Source: Stenotrophomonas maltophilia
GTDB lineage: Bacteria; Pseudomonadota; Gammaproteobacteria; Xanthomonadales; Xanthomonadaceae
DNA: 64,000 bases
Assembly (NCBI RefSeq): GCF_002799155.1
Contig: NZ_NERD01000002.1
Location: 4,078,501-4,142,500, forward strand
Direction: 5' to 3'
Positions 50,895-60,447 of the stretch are shown piece after piece. Positions within the stretch are counted from its first letter, which is position 1; every line of letters starts with the position of its first letter. The position numbers and the translations under genes are program-made. The notes below the pieces were generated by a model. That model was not told where the DNA came from. It did not search any database and worked only from the letters and a program-made list of their open reading frames with translations.

Positions 50895-51948
50895 TGCGCG
50901 TGGCCTCCTCGGACGGGGCGGTACCGTTGATGATCGGCAGCAGCAGGGTGAACACGGTATGGCCCGGGCGCGAGCGGTAGGTCAGCGTGCCGCGATGCTC
51001 GCGTGCCACCTGCTGGGCCAGCGCCAGGCCCAGCCCAGTGCCTTCGGCGCGGCCACTGACCAGCGGCAGGAACAGGTGCTCGGCCAGTTCCTCGGGAACG
51101 CCACGGCCGTCGTCGGCGATTTCCAGGCGCAACGCCAGCGTGTGCAGCTGTTCGGCAATGCGCACGCCATGTTCCACGCGGGTGCGCAGGGTGATGCTGC
51201 CGGCACCGGCCTGGATCGCATTGCGCACCAGGTTCCAGACCGCCTGGGTGAGGCGGTCGGCGTCACCGTGGAATTCGGGAATGCTGGGGTCGTAGTCACG
51301 CTGCAGGCGTACCGCCCAGCCGGCCTCGTTCTCGGCCAGGCGCAGCACGCGCTCCAGCGCGGCATGGATGTTCAGCTCGGCATGCGGTGCGGCCGGGGCC
51401 GGCGACAGCAACTGGTCGAGCAGGCCGTTGAGGCGTTCGATCTCCGAGCCGATCAGCTCGATCAGTTCGCGCTCGCTGGCATCGCGCTGGACGGCGCGGC
51501 GGGCCAGCAGCTGGGCGGCGCCCTTCAGCCCGGCCAGCGGATTGCGCAGCTCGTGGGCCAGCCCCTTCAGCGCCGCGCTGAGCGCGCTGGGCAGCGCCTG
51601 GGTCGGGTCCAGCCCGGGGAATTCATCGACCGGGTGCGCCTCCAGCAGCCAGCCACCATCGTCGCGGCGGCTCATCCAGCCCTCGGCGAAGCGCGGTGCC
51701 TCGCCGGGCACCGCCAGCGCCAACCGGTTCAGGCGCAGGCTGTCGCGCTCATCGCGGGCTAGGAAATGGGCCAGCGCCTCGCCCTGCACTTCCAGAGCGA
51801 CCAGCGGCCGACCCAGCAGGCGCCGGGCGCTGACGCCCAGCCAGCGGGCAAAGGCTGGATTGCAACCGGCAATGCAGCCATCAGCCCCGGCCCAGGCCAG
51901 CGGCGTGCCCAGGGCATCGAGAGACGGCGAGGGTGTGGGGTCGGACAT
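50887..51948 (-). CDS. glnL: Nitrogen sensor histidine kinase NtrB
   Basis: This 353-residue cytoplasmic kinase has an N-terminal PAS domain ('TPLAWAGADGCIAGCNPAFARWLGVSARRLLG'), the H box 'LKGLAHELRNPLAGLKGAAQLL' with the phosphorylated histidine, the N box 'AVWNLVRNAIQAGAG' and a G box 'GTGLGLALAQQVAREHRG'. PII proteins such as the GlnK encoded at 58.3 kb control its kinase/phosphatase balance in characterised systems. The start is ATG 51948; the upstream frame reads through a REP hairpin. Confidence 0.95.
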   Translation of the reverse strand: MSDPTPSPSLDALGTPLAWAGADGCIAGCNPAFARWLGVSARRLLGRPLVALEVQGEALAHFLARDERDSLRLNRLALAVPGEAPRFAEGWMSRRDDGGWLLEAHPVDEFPGLDPTQALPSALSAALKGLAHELRNPLAGLKGAAQLLARRAVQRDASERELIELIGSEIERLNGLLDQLLSPAPAAPHAELNIHAALERVLRLAENEAGWAVRLQRDYDPSIPEFHGDADRLTQAVWNLVRNAIQAGAGSITLRTRVEHGVRIAEQLHTLALRLEIADDGRGVPEELAEHLFLPLVSGRAEGTGLGLALAQQVAREHRGTLTYRSRPGHTVFTLLLPIINGTAPSEEATRNV

Positions 51949-51978
51949 TGCACCAATGTAGTGCAAAACGCGGGGTTC

Positions 51979-52043
51979 GGGGTCGGATCCCTTTCCGCCA
52001 GGAAAGGGCTCTGACCCCTGCTGCAGGTCGAGCAAGCTCGACC
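51979..52043. repeat. REP-like hairpin, constant-arm class, copy B, plus a second palindrome
   Basis: GGGGTCGGATCCC...GGGCTCTGACCCC with core TTTCCGCCAGGAAA (51979-52018) is the same element as copies A and C in opposite orientation. GGTCGAGC-AA-GCTCGACC follows at 52026-52043. It lies between the divergently oriented ends of ntrB and the TonB receptor gene. Confidence 0.75.
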
Positions 52044-52063
52044 ACTACCAGATGCGTGGCCGG

Positions 52064-54109
52064 TTACAGCTTCATGTTGAGGCCGACGAACACGCTGCGC
52101 GCCGGGGCCGGAGAGAACATCGGGCGGGCGCTGTCCCAGAAGAAGCTGTCGTACCAGGCGTAGGCGTACTCGCGGCCGGTGACGTTCTTCAGTTGCAGGT
52201 CCACGCTGAAGCGCGGGGTGAGCTGGTAGGCCGCGCTGAGGTCGAGCACGGCGAAGCCACCGAACTTGCCGGCCACGTTGCGCTCTTCCAGGTAGTAATC
52301 GCCCTGTGCACGCGCCTGCAGGCCCAGCCGCAGCGCATCCGTGGCGCGGTAGTCCAGACCCAGGTTGCTGATATGGCGCGGCGTGGCGGCCACTTCGCGG
52401 CCCTGCAGGGAAATGCTGGCATCGCGGTCGTCGCGGGTGATCTTCGCTTCCTGGTAGGCGTGCGACGCCCATACCGTCCAGTCGTCGCCCAACTGCAGGC
52501 TCAACTGCGCATCCACGCCGCGCCGGCGGGTCTTGCCCAGGGTGACCGTAGTGCCGGTGGCCGGCATGTTGGACACCTCGTTTTCCGCATCCTGCTGCCA
52601 CACCGCCAGGCGCGCCTGGCTGCCCGCGAACGGTTGGAACTTCAGGCCCAGCTCCATGCCGGTGTTGGTGGACGGCTGCATGGGCGCCTGCCCCGGGGTG
52701 AGGTAGGCCGGTGCGGTGGAGCCAGTCAGCACCTGGAAGGTGCGGCCCCAGTTCGCGTACACGTGGGTGGTCTGGCCCAGACTGTGGATGATGCTCAGCT
52801 TGGGCTGGCCGATGCTGCCGTAATCCTGCAGGCGGCCGCTGACGCCGTTCATCAGGTGCGTGCGGCCGCTGAAGCGGTCCACGCGGTAGGCCGGCACGAT
52901 CTTCCAGGCCTCGACGGGCTGGTAGACGGCCTGCACATAGGCGCCCCAGTTGTCGAAGCTGTGCCGATCATTGTTCTGCACCCGTGCCGGTGGCCGGCTG
53001 AAATCAGTGGGTTCGGCGTAGGCGTAGCGCTCGCGGAGGTAGCCGTTGTCCTGCTGCTCGTAGTTCAGGCCGCCCTCGACAGTAAGCGCGGGGCTGGCCT
53101 GCCAGGTGAGCGTGCTGAGCAGGCCATGCTGCCGCTCGTCCCACACGCGGCGCTGGCGCGGCAGGTTGCCGGTGGGCAGGTTGCTGAAGGTCACGCGGCG
53201 ATCGTCTTCGTAGCGGTTGTAGTACAGCCGCGTGCCAAAGGTGAGTGCGTCGGACAGTTTCATGTCCAGGTGCGCGGCAAGCTGGCGCATGTCGCGGTCA
53301 TCACCGTCGTTGCCGTTGCGCAGCTCGCTGCCACGGCGGTGCGTGCGCAGTTCATCGGCGGTCATGAAGCCCGGTTCGTCGGCCTCATGGTGGTAGGCGC
53401 GCGCGGTCAGACCCACGCGCAGGCCGTCGTCCAGCGAGCCGAAGAACCACTTGCCGCCCAGTGAGTACTTCTTCGAGGTGTCGTGGTCGCGGTAGCCATC
53501 GCTGGCCTGGGTGCCGACGAAATAATTCTGCGCGAAGCCATTGGCTTCGCGGCCAACCGCCAGCTGCGCATCACGGGTGTTGTAGCTGCCGTAGGCCAGG
53601 CGCGCATCGGTGTAGCTGCCACCCTGGCGCGTACCGAAGTTCACGTTGCCGCCGATGTTGTGCAGGCCATAGCGCGGGTCGTTGGTACCGCGCACCACTT
53701 CGATGTAGCTGATGTCCAGCGGGAACAGCATGTCGATGAAGCGCTGGTTGCCGCTGTTGACGTTGCTGGGGATGCCATCGATCAGCGTCTTGATGGCATT
53801 GAGGTAACCCTCGCCGTTGAAGGCGCGGAAGCTGACCTTGCCCGATTCGGCGCCCTGCCGGGTTTCGGTGAGCTGGATGCCGGGCATCTGCCCGAGCAGT
53901 TCCCAGCTGTGCGAGACGTTGCGGTTTTCGATCTGGTCTGCACCCAGGACGTCCACCGAGGTCAGCACCTGGTGCGCACTGAGCTGGCCTTCGCCGTGCT
54001 GATGTACCTGCACCTTGCCGAGGGTGAGCGCGGCGTCGGCCGATTGTGCGAGTGCTTCAGGGGCGAGCGGCGCGGCCGCCAGGGCAGCCACCAGCGTGGA
54101 GGTCTTCAT
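52064..54109 (-). CDS. TonB-dependent receptor, predicted zinc or zincophore uptake
   Basis: This 681-residue receptor has a signal peptide (MKTSTLVAALAAAPLAPEALA), a His-containing N-terminus 'GKVQVHQHGEGQL', a plug ('LGADQIENRNVSHSWELLGQMPGIQL', 'IDGIPSNVN', 'IEVVRGTNDPRYGLHNIGGNVNF') and a barrel ending in 'RSVFVGLNMKL'. A near-consensus Zur box lies 19 bp upstream of the start, which points to zinc starvation control. By family alone the ligand cannot be read; ferric-siderophore receptors have a similar layout. Confidence 0.9.
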   Translation of the reverse strand: MKTSTLVAALAAAPLAPEALAQSADAALTLGKVQVHQHGEGQLSAHQVLTSVDVLGADQIENRNVSHSWELLGQMPGIQLTETRQGAESGKVSFRAFNGEGYLNAIKTLIDGIPSNVNSGNQRFIDMLFPLDISYIEVVRGTNDPRYGLHNIGGNVNFGTRQGGSYTDARLAYGSYNTRDAQLAVGREANGFAQNYFVGTQASDGYRDHDTSKKYSLGGKWFFGSLDDGLRVGLTARAYHHEADEPGFMTADELRTHRRGSELRNGNDGDDRDMRQLAAHLDMKLSDALTFGTRLYYNRYEDDRRVTFSNLPTGNLPRQRRVWDERQHGLLSTLTWQASPALTVEGGLNYEQQDNGYLRERYAYAEPTDFSRPPARVQNNDRHSFDNWGAYVQAVYQPVEAWKIVPAYRVDRFSGRTHLMNGVSGRLQDYGSIGQPKLSIIHSLGQTTHVYANWGRTFQVLTGSTAPAYLTPGQAPMQPSTNTGMELGLKFQPFAGSQARLAVWQQDAENEVSNMPATGTTVTLGKTRRRGVDAQLSLQLGDDWTVWASHAYQEAKITRDDRDASISLQGREVAATPRHISNLGLDYRATDALRLGLQARAQGDYYLEERNVAGKFGGFAVLDLSAAYQLTPRFSVDLQLKNVTGREYAYAWYDSFFWDSARPMFSPAPARSVFVGLNMKL

Positions 54110-54128
54110 GGGAAGGGGCAGTTGCAGT

Positions 54129-54151
54129 GAAATGTAACTATATAACATTTC
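54129..54151 (-). promoter_or_regulatory. Zur box
   Basis: A 23-bp site has GAAATGT on the left and TATAACATTTC on the right. The right half matches the enteric Zur consensus (GAAATGTTATA-N-TATAACATTTC) at 11 of 11 positions and the left half at 7 of 11. The outer 8-bp arms TGAAATGT/ACATTTCA are perfectly inverted. It lies directly before the TonB-receptor start (54109), overlapping its probable promoter. Confidence 0.82.
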
Positions 54152-54160
54152 ACGCGTCGC

Positions 54161-54230
54161 CTTTGTAGAGTCGGGCCACGCTTGACTGCTCCTGGCAAAC
54201 GGTAGTCGAGCGTGGCCCGACTCTACAAAG
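54161..54230. repeat. Long inverted repeat with 27-bp arms
   Basis: Arms 54161-54187 and 54204-54230 are complementary with a single mismatch (a G-U in RNA), enclosing a 16-bp loop. Each arm carries a TAGAGTCGGGCCACGCT core. It is the longest hairpin in the window. It sits between the 54251 gene (stop) and the Zur-boxed receptor, and may act as a transcription stop or as a REP-derived element. Confidence 0.9.
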
Positions 54231-54250
54231 GCGGGTGCCGAGGGGTGGGA

Positions 54251-54577
54251 TTACACCGGGTAGCCGGTGGCTTCCCGTGCCTTCTTCCAGGCGCTTTCGA
54301 ATTCGCGTGCGCTGATCTCGTCATCTTCATCGAAATCCAGGAACGACACCGGCTGGTCGGCCAGCAGGAAACGGTCGTCGCTGTGGGCATGCTCGTCGGC
54401 CCAGACCATCCTGGTGCCGTAGATCTCCACCTGGCGCACGATCTTCTCGCCACGGGCTTCCATCAGCACGTTGCCCTTGCCCAGGCCCGATTCGGCCCAG
54501 TGCTTGTAGTACTTCTTTGCGGCGGATTTCGCGGCGGATTTCGCGCCGGATTTTGCGTTGTGCTTTGCGTAGGTCAT
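54251..54577 (-). CDS. Small lysine/alanine-rich-headed protein, unknown function
   Basis: This 108-residue protein has an N-terminal basic repeat (KSGAKSAAKSAAKK). A compact domain follows with 'VEIYGTRMVWADEHAHSDDRFL' and an acidic EF-hand-like loop 'DFDEDDEISAREFE'. There is no signal peptide. I do not recognise a family; calcium binding is a guess from the loop alone. ATG 54577 is the first good start. Confidence 0.7.
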   Translation of the reverse strand: MTYAKHNAKSGAKSAAKSAAKKYYKHWAESGLGKGNVLMEARGEKIVRQVEIYGTRMVWADEHAHSDDRFLLADQPVSFLDFDEDDEISAREFESAWKKAREATGYPV

Positions 54578-54661
54578 TGCAGGGGTCCTGGCCGCAGGCG
54601 CGGCCGGAAAGTTCGGAATGGCGCCATTATCGCCCGACCTCGCAGCGCGCAGGTGAGCGCT

Positions 54662-55831
54662 TCATTGGGCCGACGCCGGCAAGGCCACACCCTTCGGCCA
54701 CAGCATCCAGATGTTGCCCTTCTGCTTCATGTCGCCGGCCAGCTTGCCGGCGGCATCGCCGCTGCCCCAGTACAGGTCGGCGCGCACTTCGCCGGCGATG
54801 GCGCCGCCGGTGTCCTGCGCGGCCACCGGGCGTACCACGGGCGTGCCATCGGGGCGCGTGGTGGACAGCCAGAGCAGGCTGCCCAGCGGCACCACGGTGC
54901 GATCCACCGCCACGCTGTAGCCGGCGGTGAGCGGCACGTTCAGTGAGCCGCGCGGACCCTCCGGGCTGTCCGGGTTACGCACGAAGAACACGTAGCTGGG
55001 ATTGCTGCGCAGCAGTTCCGGAACGCGCGCGGGATTGGCCCGGGCCCAGGCGCGGATCGCGTCCATGGTGACGTCTTCCTTCTTCAGCTGGCCCTGCTCC
55101 ACCAGCCAGCGACCGATGGCGCGATACGGGTGGCCATTCTGCTCGGCATAGGCCAGCCGCACCTGCGTGCCGTCAGCGAGGCGTACCCGGCCCGACCCCT
55201 GGATCTGCAGCAGCTGCAGGTCCATCGGATCGGTCAGCCAGGCCAGCACCGGGGCTTTGGCGCCCTTGGCCGCGATGGTGCCGGCGTCGTCATAGGGCTT
55301 GAGCACCTTGCCGTCGAGGCGACCGCGCAGGCGCTTGCCCTTCAGTTCCGGGTAGACGCTGTCCAGCTGCACCACGATCAGATCATTCGGCGTGCCGTAA
55401 ACCGGTACGGTGGCAGCGGCCGTGCGGGTGAGGCTGCCGGTGTAGATCGGCTCGTAGTAGCCGGTAATCAGCCCGTCGGCCTGATGGCCCCCAGCACGCA
55501 GCGCATAGACATCGAGGTCACGCTGCAGGAACTGGCGGATCGCGGCCGGGTCCTTGTCTGAAACCGCCGCGGCGGTGGTGCAGGATTTTGCCCAGACCGC
55601 ATCGTTCTTCAGGCGGGTGCAGCTACTGCGCCAGGCAACGAAGCCGGCCCGCAGGTCGGCATCGGAGACCGCTGGCAGCGTTTTCCAGTCGACCTTGGCG
55701 TAGGTAGCGGCAGCCGGCTTGGCTGCAGCCGGCGCTTCGGGGCCAGTACCCGTGGTGGCGCAGCCGGCGAGCAGAACGATGGCAAGCAGTGCCCAGTGCT
55801 TGTGCGTGGAGAAGGAGGCGGATTCGGTCAT
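54662..55831 (-). CDS. mltA: Membrane-bound lytic transglycosylase A
   Basis: This 389-residue lipoprotein (signal and lipobox LLAGC) has the MltA barrel region 'ADGLITGYYEPIYTGS' and the C-terminal 3D domain 'RPVAAQDTGGAIAGEVRADLYWGSGD', which includes the catalytic aspartate in QDTGG. It cleaves peptidoglycan to 1,6-anhydromuropeptides at the outer membrane's inner face. It lies 55 bp upstream (in coordinates) of an AmpD-like amidase on the same strand. In Stenotrophomonas such enzymes can affect beta-lactamase induction through muropeptide levels (established for the pathway, not shown here). Confidence 0.95.
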   Translation of the reverse strand: MTESASFSTHKHWALLAIVLLAGCATTGTGPEAPAAAKPAAATYAKVDWKTLPAVSDADLRAGFVAWRSSCTRLKNDAVWAKSCTTAAAVSDKDPAAIRQFLQRDLDVYALRAGGHQADGLITGYYEPIYTGSLTRTAAATVPVYGTPNDLIVVQLDSVYPELKGKRLRGRLDGKVLKPYDDAGTIAAKGAKAPVLAWLTDPMDLQLLQIQGSGRVRLADGTQVRLAYAEQNGHPYRAIGRWLVEQGQLKKEDVTMDAIRAWARANPARVPELLRSNPSYVFFVRNPDSPEGPRGSLNVPLTAGYSVAVDRTVVPLGSLLWLSTTRPDGTPVVRPVAAQDTGGAIAGEVRADLYWGSGDAAGKLAGDMKQKGNIWMLWPKGVALPASAQ

Positions 55832-55886
55832 GCCGCCATGGTGTCGTGCAGGTCGTCAGGCGGCAAGCCGCGACAATCAGAAGTGT

Positions 55887-56633
55887 TCAGGGCATCTGCA
55901 GCAGAAGTGAGTGCAGGATGCGGGCATCCTCGGCATCCAGCGTCTTCGGCAGGTCGTCGCGGCCACGGAAACGGCGGTGGAAGGCAGCGACGGTGGCGTC
56001 GCGGTTGTCCAGCGGATAGCCGAAGCGGGCCAGCGCATTCCACGCGTCGAAGCCTTCCGGCGCAGCCCCGTCGGCCGCGCGCGGCCAGACGCCGAAACCG
56101 GCCTCGGCCAGCTGTTGCCACGGGAAGAACCGGCTCGGGTCCTGCTTGCGCGTCGGCGCCAGGTCGGCGTGGCCGATCACCTGGCGCGGCGGAATGTTCA
56201 GGCGGGTGGTGAGATCGCGCAGCAGCACGATCAGCGATTCGATCTGCGCCGCACTGAACGGACTGCGGCCATCGTTGTCGAGCTCGATGCCGATCGAGGC
56301 CGAGTTGAGATCGGTGATGGTGCCCCAGCGCCCGGCGCCGGCGTGCCAGGCACGGCGCTCATCGGCGACCAGCTGGTAGCGATGGCCATCGGCACCGATC
56401 AGGTAGTGCGCACTGACCGGCCCACCGCTGTTGGCGGTGCGCAGCGTACGCAGGCTCTGCTGCACCGATTTCTGCTCGGTGTGGTGAATGACGATGATGA
56501 CCGGCGTGCGCGCGTTCTGGTTGGGTGACGGCACCCAGGTGGCGAGCGGGTTGCGGGTTTCCTGCGGCGTGGAGGCGCAGGCGGCCAGCAGCAGGCAGGC
56601 CGAGAGCATCAGGGCGGTGCGGGTCGGGTGCAT
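55887..56633 (-). CDS. N-acetylmuramoyl-L-alanine amidase, AmpD/AmiD-type lipoprotein
   Basis: This 248-residue Amidase_2 enzyme has lipobox LLLAAC and zinc ligands in 'VIIVIHHTEQKS', 'IGHADLAP' and 'KQDPSRFFPWQQL'. Further motifs are 'SAHYLIGADGHRYQLV' and 'NSASIGIELDND'. It removes stem peptides from muramic acid, likely in the outer membrane or periplasm as AmiD does. ATG 56633 gives the lipoprotein signal; the longer frame reads through REP palindromes. It is upstream of mltA in the direction of transcription. Confidence 0.92.
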   Translation of the reverse strand: MHPTRTALMLSACLLLAACASTPQETRNPLATWVPSPNQNARTPVIIVIHHTEQKSVQQSLRTLRTANSGGPVSAHYLIGADGHRYQLVADERRAWHAGAGRWGTITDLNSASIGIELDNDGRSPFSAAQIESLIVLLRDLTTRLNIPPRQVIGHADLAPTRKQDPSRFFPWQQLAEAGFGVWPRAADGAAPEGFDAWNALARFGYPLDNRDATVAAFHRRFRGRDDLPKTLDAEDARILHSLLLQMP

Positions 56634-56674
56634 GGCCCGATTGTGCGCGATCAGGCGCGACGATGCATGCCGTT

Positions 56675-56770
56675 GTGCCGACCAACGGTCGGCACCCACC
56701 GGAGCAGGAGCAGTGCCAGGCAAGCCTGGCACCCACCAGAACAGTAGAAGTGCCGACCAACGGTCGGCAC
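56675..56770. repeat. Cluster of three REP palindromes
   Basis: GTGCCGACC-AAC-GGTCGGCAC (56675-56695), GTGCCAGGC/GCCTGGCAC (56713-56732) and a second GTGCCGACC-AAC-GGTCGGCAC (56750-56770) all face the same way, each followed by CCAC(C). They lie between amtB (stop) and the amidase gene start. Confidence 0.85.
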
Positions 56771-56803
56771 CCACACCATCAATGCAGTAGCTCCGCCGCT
56801 ACT

Positions 56804-58234
56804 TCAGGCCTCGTAGGCGGACTCGCCGTGCGAAGTCACATCCAGACCAGTACGCTCTGCTTCCTCGGTCACGCGCAGGCCGACCACGACCTTGACCACC
56901 AGCAGGATGACCGCGGTCACCACTGCCGACCACAGTACGGTCAGGCCGACGCTGACCACCTGCACCCACACCTGGTGGGCGATATCCAGATCGGCCTTGG
57001 TCCCGCCCAGCGACTGTGCACTGAACACGCCGGTGAGGATCGCGCCGACGATGCCGCCGACCCCATGCACACCGAACACATCGGCGGTGTCGTCCACTTT
57101 CAGCAGGCGCTTGAGACCGGTCACGCCCCACACGCAGACCACGCCGGTGACGAAGCCGATCACGATCGCGCCGAGCGGGCCGACGGTGCCACAGGCCGGG
57201 GTGATGCCGACCAGCCCGGCCACCGCACCCGACGCCGCACCCAGCGCCGACGGCTTGCCCTTGCCGATCGCCTCCACCAGAGTCCAACCAAGCACGGCAG
57301 CAGCGGTGGCCAGCACGGTGTTGAGGAAGGCCAGCGAGGCCACGGTATCAGCCGCAGCGGCGGAGCCGGCGTTGAAGCCGAACCAGCCCACCCACAGCAG
57401 CATGGCGCCGATGTAGGTAAACGGCACGTTGTGCGGCTTCAGCGCGGTCTGGCCATAGCCCAGGCGCTTGCCGACGAACCACGCGCCGACCAGTCCGGCG
57501 ACGCCCGCGTTGATGTGGACCACGGTACCGCCGGCGAAGTCGATGGCACCCAGCTCACCCAGGTAGCCGCCACCCCAGACGATATGTGCCATCGGGATGT
57601 AGCTGAGGGTGAACCACAGCGCCGAGAACAGCAGCACCGCGCGGAACTTGATGCGCTCGGCGAAGGCACCGACGATCAGCGCGGTGGTGATGCCGGCAAA
57701 GGTCGACTGGAAGGCGACGAACAGGTAATCCGGCAGGCCCTTGATCGGCGTGTTGCCGACCGACTCGGGGGTGAAACCCTTGAGGAAGGCGAATTCAGTG
57801 AACGAGCCGAAGAACGGATTGCCGGCGCTGAACACCGCGCTGTAGCCATAGGCCACCCACAGCAGCAGCACCAGCGAGAACACCACCAGGATCTGGCTGA
57901 GCACTGACAGCACGTTCTTCGAACGCACCAGGCCGCCATAGAACAGGGCCAGGCCCGGCACGACCATCAACAGCACCAGCAGGGTGGAGGTGAGCATCCA
58001 GGCGACGTCGCCACGATCATAGGCGGCGGCGGCTTCGGCCACGGCCGGCGCAGCAGCTGCCGCTGCAGGATCCTGCAGCGGTTCAACCGCAACGCTTTCG
58101 CTGGGCAGCGGCGAGATCTGGGCCTGGGCGTGGGCACTGCCCGGCCAGGCGCCGGCGGCCAGCGCGCTGAGCAGCATCAACAGGCACACCAGATGGAACC
58201 GGGCTTGCCACCCGGTGAGAAGGCGCATCTTCAT
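56804..58234 (-). CDS. amtB: Ammonium transporter AmtB
   Basis: This 476-residue inner-membrane channel has an N-terminal signal and extracellular Ala/Pro segment, then eleven helices. Typical motifs are 'GLALFYGGLVRSKNVLSVL', 'SYIPMAHIVWGGGYLG', 'IDFAGGTVVHINAGVAGLVGAWFVGKR' (pore histidine) and 'DDTADVFGVHGVGGIVGAILTGVF' (second pore histidine). It lies 21 bp downstream of glnK, the conserved pair in which GlnK plugs the channel when nitrogen is plentiful. Confidence 0.97.
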   Translation of the reverse strand: MKMRLLTGWQARFHLVCLLMLLSALAAGAWPGSAHAQAQISPLPSESVAVEPLQDPAAAAAAPAVAEAAAAYDRGDVAWMLTSTLLVLLMVVPGLALFYGGLVRSKNVLSVLSQILVVFSLVLLLWVAYGYSAVFSAGNPFFGSFTEFAFLKGFTPESVGNTPIKGLPDYLFVAFQSTFAGITTALIVGAFAERIKFRAVLLFSALWFTLSYIPMAHIVWGGGYLGELGAIDFAGGTVVHINAGVAGLVGAWFVGKRLGYGQTALKPHNVPFTYIGAMLLWVGWFGFNAGSAAAADTVASLAFLNTVLATAAAVLGWTLVEAIGKGKPSALGAASGAVAGLVGITPACGTVGPLGAIVIGFVTGVVCVWGVTGLKRLLKVDDTADVFGVHGVGGIVGAILTGVFSAQSLGGTKADLDIAHQVWVQVVSVGLTVLWSAVVTAVILLVVKVVVGLRVTEEAERTGLDVTSHGESAYEA

Positions 58235-58255
58235 GGGGGAGTCTCCGGAAGGGGG

Positions 58256-58792
<537 letters not shown>

Positions 58793-58795
58793 TCA

Positions 58796-58834
58796 GGGGT
58801 CAGAGCCCGTTCGTAAACGAACGGGATCCGACCC
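58796..58834. repeat. REP-like hairpin, constant-arm class, copy C
   Basis: GGGGTCAGAGCCC...GGGATCCGACCCC with core GTTCGTAAACGAAC sits in the 323-bp gap between glnA and glnK. I found no convincing GG-N10-GC promoter for glnK-amtB in that gap; the remaining DNA is GC-rich with further hairpins. Confidence 0.8.
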
Positions 58835-58843
58835 CGATCTGAC

Positions 58844-58911
58844 CGCGGCTCCCCAGCCGCGAAAACGGGCGCGATGGCGGCGGGTGGGAGGGGGAAGCCC
58901 ACCGCCATCGC
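58844..58911 (-). terminator. Tandem hairpins after glnA
   Basis: GCGATGGCGG/CCGCCATCGC (58871-58911) starts a few bases past the glnA stop, and CGCGGCT-CCCC-AGCCGCG (58844-58861) follows with a TTTT between them on the minus strand. They could terminate or attenuate transcription between glnA and glnK. Confidence 0.6.
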
Positions 58912-58917
58912 CCCCGG

Positions 58918-60327
58918 TCAGCTGGCGTAGTACAGCTGGTATTCCAGCGGGTGGGTGGCCGCGCGGAACTTGGTCACTTCCTGCATCTTCAGCGCGATGT
59001 AGCCGTCGATGAAGTCATCGCTCATCACGCCACCGGCCTTCAGGAACTCGCGGTCCTTGTCCAGCGCTTCCAGCGCCTGGTCCAGCGAGGAGCAGACCTG
59101 CGGGATCAGCTTCTCTTCTTCCGGCGGCAGGTCGTACAGGTCCTTGTCGCTCGGTGCGCCCGGGTCGATCTGGTTCTTGATGCCGTCCAGGCCGGCCATC
59201 ATCAGCGCAGTGAAGGTGAGGTAGCCGGACTGGATCGGGTCCGGGAAGCGCATTTCGATGCGGCGCGCCTTCGGGTTGGACACCCACGGAATGCGGCACG
59301 ATGCCGAACGGTTGCGGGCCGAATAGGCCAGCATCACCGGCGCTTCGAAGCCCGGCACGAGGCGCTTGTAGCTGTTGGTGCCGGAATTGGCGAAGGCATT
59401 GATGGCCTTGGCGTGCTTGAAGATGCCGCCGATGTACCACAGCGCCAGCTGGCTCAGGCCACCGTAGCCGTCACCGGAGAACAGGTTGGTGCCGCCCTTG
59501 GACAGCGACTGGTGCACGTGCATGCCGCTGCCGTTGTCGCCGACGATCGGCTTGGGCATGAAGGTGACGGTCTTGCCGTTGCGGTGCGCGACGTTCTTGA
59601 TCACGTACTTCATGCGCAGCAGTTCGTCGGCCTTCTGCACCAGGGTGCTGAACTTGGTGCCGATCTCGCACTGGCCGGCGGTGGCCACTTCGTGGTGCTG
59701 CACTTCCACCTCGATGCCGACCTGTTCCAGGGTCTTGCACATCTCGGCACGCAGGTCGTGCAGGGTGTCGGTCGGCGGCACCGGGAAGTAGCCGCCCTTC
59801 ACGCCCGGACGGTAGCCGCTGTTGGCGCCATCGTACTTGGCGCCGCTGTTCCACGCCGCTTCTTCCGAGTCGACCTGGAAGAAGGTGTGGCCCATTTCAT
59901 TGGCGAAGCGGACCGAGTCGAAGATGAAGAATTCCGGCTCCGGGCCGAAGAACGCGGTTTCGGCGATGCCGGAGGACTTCAGGTAAGCCTCGGCGCGCTT
60001 GGCGATGCCGCGCGGGCAACGGCCATACGGCTGCATGGTGGCCGGATCGAGGATGTCGCAGCTGATCACGATGGTCGGATCGGCGTAGAACGGGTCGACG
60101 TAGGCGCTGGCGGTATCCGGCAGCAGCACCATGTCGGACTCGGCGATGCCCTTCCAGCCGGCGATCGAGCTGCCATCGAACATCTTGCCTTCTTCGAACA
60201 GCGACGGCTCGACGATGCTGACCGGGAAGGTCACGTGCTGCTCGACACCACGCATGTCGACGAAACGCAGGTCGACGAACTCGATCTGGTTGTCCTTGAT
60301 CAGCTTCTCAACGTTTTCCACGGACAT
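58918..60327 (-). CDS. glnA: Glutamine synthetase, type I
   Basis: This 469-residue dodecameric enzyme makes glutamine from glutamate and ammonia. Typical segments are '[20 protein letters not shown]', '[13 protein letters not shown]', '[16 protein letters not shown]', '[11 protein letters not shown]' and '[25 protein letters not shown]'. The length equals the GSI-beta type controlled by adenylylation of a tyrosine near the C-terminus ('LYDLPPEE' region). It is preceded by a sigma-54 promoter with NtrC sites. Confidence 0.98.
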   Translation of the reverse strand: MSVENVEKLIKDNQIEFVDLRFVDMRGVEQHVTFPVSIVEPSLFEEGKMFDGSSIAGWKGIAESDMVLLPDTASAYVDPFYADPTIVISCDILDPATMQPYGRCPRGIAKRAEAYLKSSGIAETAFFGPEPEFFIFDSVRFANEMGHTFFQVDSEEAAWNSGAKYDGANSGYRPGVKGGYFPVPPTDTLHDLRAEMCKTLEQVGIEVEVQHHEVATAGQCEIGTKFSTLVQKADELLRMKYVIKNVAHRNGKTVTFMPKPIVGDNGSGMHVHQSLSKGGTNLFSGDGYGGLSQLALWYIGGIFKHAKAINAFANSGTNSYKRLVPGFEAPVMLAYSARNRSASCRIPWVSNPKARRIEMRFPDPIQSGYLTFTALMMAGLDGIKNQIDPGAPSDKDLYDLPPEEEKLIPQVCSSLDQALEALDKDREFLKAGGVMSDDFIDGYIALKMQEVTKFRAATHPLEYQLYYAS

Positions 60328-60368
60328 CGGTACGACCTCGGATGGGGATGAATGCCTGCTGAGGTACA

Positions 60369-60383
60369 GCAACGACCGTGCCA
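60369..60383 (-). promoter_or_regulatory. Sigma-54 promoter of glnA
   Basis: Read on the minus strand, TGGCACGGTCGTTGC has GG (60382-60381) and GC (60370-60369) exactly 10 bp apart. It matches the RpoN consensus TGGCACG-N4-TTGC at every conserved position. It lies 42 bp before the glnA start codon. Confidence 0.93.
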
Positions 60384-60447
60384 ACTTTTCGCAGGCTGCA
60401 AGTCATTGATTTGCAAAAGACCGCCCCCTACCGGTGCAGAACCGTGC

